The notes beneath the pieces were generated by a model, which was not told the origin of the DNA, made no database searches, and saw nothing but the letters and a program-made list of their open reading frames with translations. A program made the position numbers and the translations under genes. Of a DNA stretch of 5,923 nucleotides, positions 5,481-5,923 are shown piece after piece; the stretch's first letter is position 1; every line of letters starts with the position of its first letter. This DNA comes from Candidatus Saccharibacteria bacterium UBA2834 (GTDB taxonomy: Bacteria > Patescibacteriota > Saccharimonadia > Saccharimonadales > Saccharimonadaceae), in contig DEGE01000009.1 of assembly GCA_002351365.1 (NCBI GenBank), forward strand, positions 446 through 6,368, read 5' to 3'.

Positions 5481-5923
5481 ATGCGATGGCTAACTGGACT
5501 TAACTCGTTGCGTTTTTATGCAATCGTCTTGATTGTGATATATCATCTTTTCCATCGTTTCCTTCCGGGTGGTTTTATTGCGGTTGATATTTTCTTCACG
5601 ATTTCCGGCTTTTTGATTATTTCTAAACTCGTCAAAGAATATAGCGTAGAAGGGAAAATTAAATATCGCTCATTCATAAAAGATCGTTTTATGAAGATTT
5701 TTCCGCCTCTTTTGATTTGCGTAGCTGTTTCGCTTGCCTTGGCATTGTTTGTAAATAAGGATATTCTGGCCGGCATTCAGGTGCGCACAGCCGCCGCATT
5801 AACTTTTACGACGAATATTCTTGAGCTAATTACTGGCGGTAATTATGAAAATACAATTTTGCCGGATCCGTTTGAGCATACGGGGTTCTTGGCCCTTGAA
5901 ATGCAATTTTATCTTTTAATGCC
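5481..5923 (+). CDS. Acyltransferase-3 family membrane O-acyltransferase, 3' end missing
   Basis: The frame is open to the window edge with 147 complete codons. It belongs to the acyltransferase-3 family (OafA/OatA type), integral membrane enzymes that pass acyl groups, usually acetyl, to O-antigen, peptidoglycan, exopolysaccharide or secondary metabolites. Visible hallmarks: the Arg11-X10-His22 motif in helix 1 (about 10-27), the PGGFIAVDIFFTISGFLI-type block at 29-46 in helix 2, the DRFMKIFPP segment at 68-76 leading into helix 3 (about 75-92), and a FLALEMQFYLLM block at 136-147 matching the family's W-S-L-x-x-E-x-Q-F-Y-L motif with Gly135 near the usual Trp. The substrate cannot be told, and whether a C-terminal SGNH domain follows lies beyond the window. 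ATG 5481 is chosen because the family's first helix begins right after it; it has no ribosome binding site. Confidence 0.9.
   Translation, partial: MRWLTGLNSLRFYAIVLIVIYHLFHRFLPGGFIAVDIFFTISGFLIISKLVKEYSVEGKIKYRSFIKDRFMKIFPPLLICVAVSLALALFVNKDILAGIQVRTAAALTFTTNILELITGGNYENTILPDPFEHTGFLALEMQFYLLM

Overview
The window looks like a bacterial chromosome of intermediate GC content (judged by eye) using the standard genetic code; sbcB ends on TGA and no reading frame contains an internal TGA. The gene mix and protein style are a bacterial-type PheT, a membrane-anchored FKBP, a proteobacterial-style exonuclease I and an acyltransferase-3 O-acetyltransferase. This would fit a Patescibacteria/CPR genome, perhaps Saccharibacteria. 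That assignment is a judgement from general resemblance, not a database result.

Layout, all genes on the + strand. (1) 3-2276 is pheT, the phenylalanyl-tRNA synthetase beta chain, cut at its 5' end by the window edge. It is followed after 22 nt by an FKBP-type peptidyl-prolyl isomerase with an N-terminal membrane anchor (2299-2991). The two probably form one operon, closed by a strong intrinsic terminator at 3009-3036. (2) 3073-4003 is a self-contained single-gene unit. It has a perfect TTGACA-N17-TATAAT promoter with an extended -10, a leader of about 170 nt rich in inverted repeats, an unrecognised three-helix membrane protein (3281-3952) and its own GC-rich terminator (3975-4003). (3) 4047-5432 is sbcB (exonuclease I), with an extended -10 placed so that the mRNA would be leaderless. 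(4) 5481 to the window end is the start of an acyltransferase-3 membrane protein, cut at its 3' end.

The most interesting part is the leader at 3108-3280. It holds an 11-codon open frame (MIRVTFRVLVH) ending in three in-frame TAA codons. It also has a perfect 12-bp inverted repeat whose 5' arm lies inside that small frame, and a second copy of the 3' arm core (GCGGAAAG) that runs into the ribosome binding site of the membrane protein. The 5' arm can therefore pair with either copy, one of which would mask the ribosome binding site. The hairpin loop can also pair downstream as a pseudoknot. This has the layout of a translational attenuator or other cis-acting RNA switch, and I do not recognise it as a known class. 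The gene it would control has lysine codon use (15 of 17 AAG) unlike its neighbours.

The genes do not form one pathway. They cover translation, extracytoplasmic protein folding, DNA repair or recombination and probable cell-envelope acylation, with the orphan membrane protein unit placed between the first two and the last two. No tRNA, rRNA, CRISPR array, insertion sequence or attachment site was seen.
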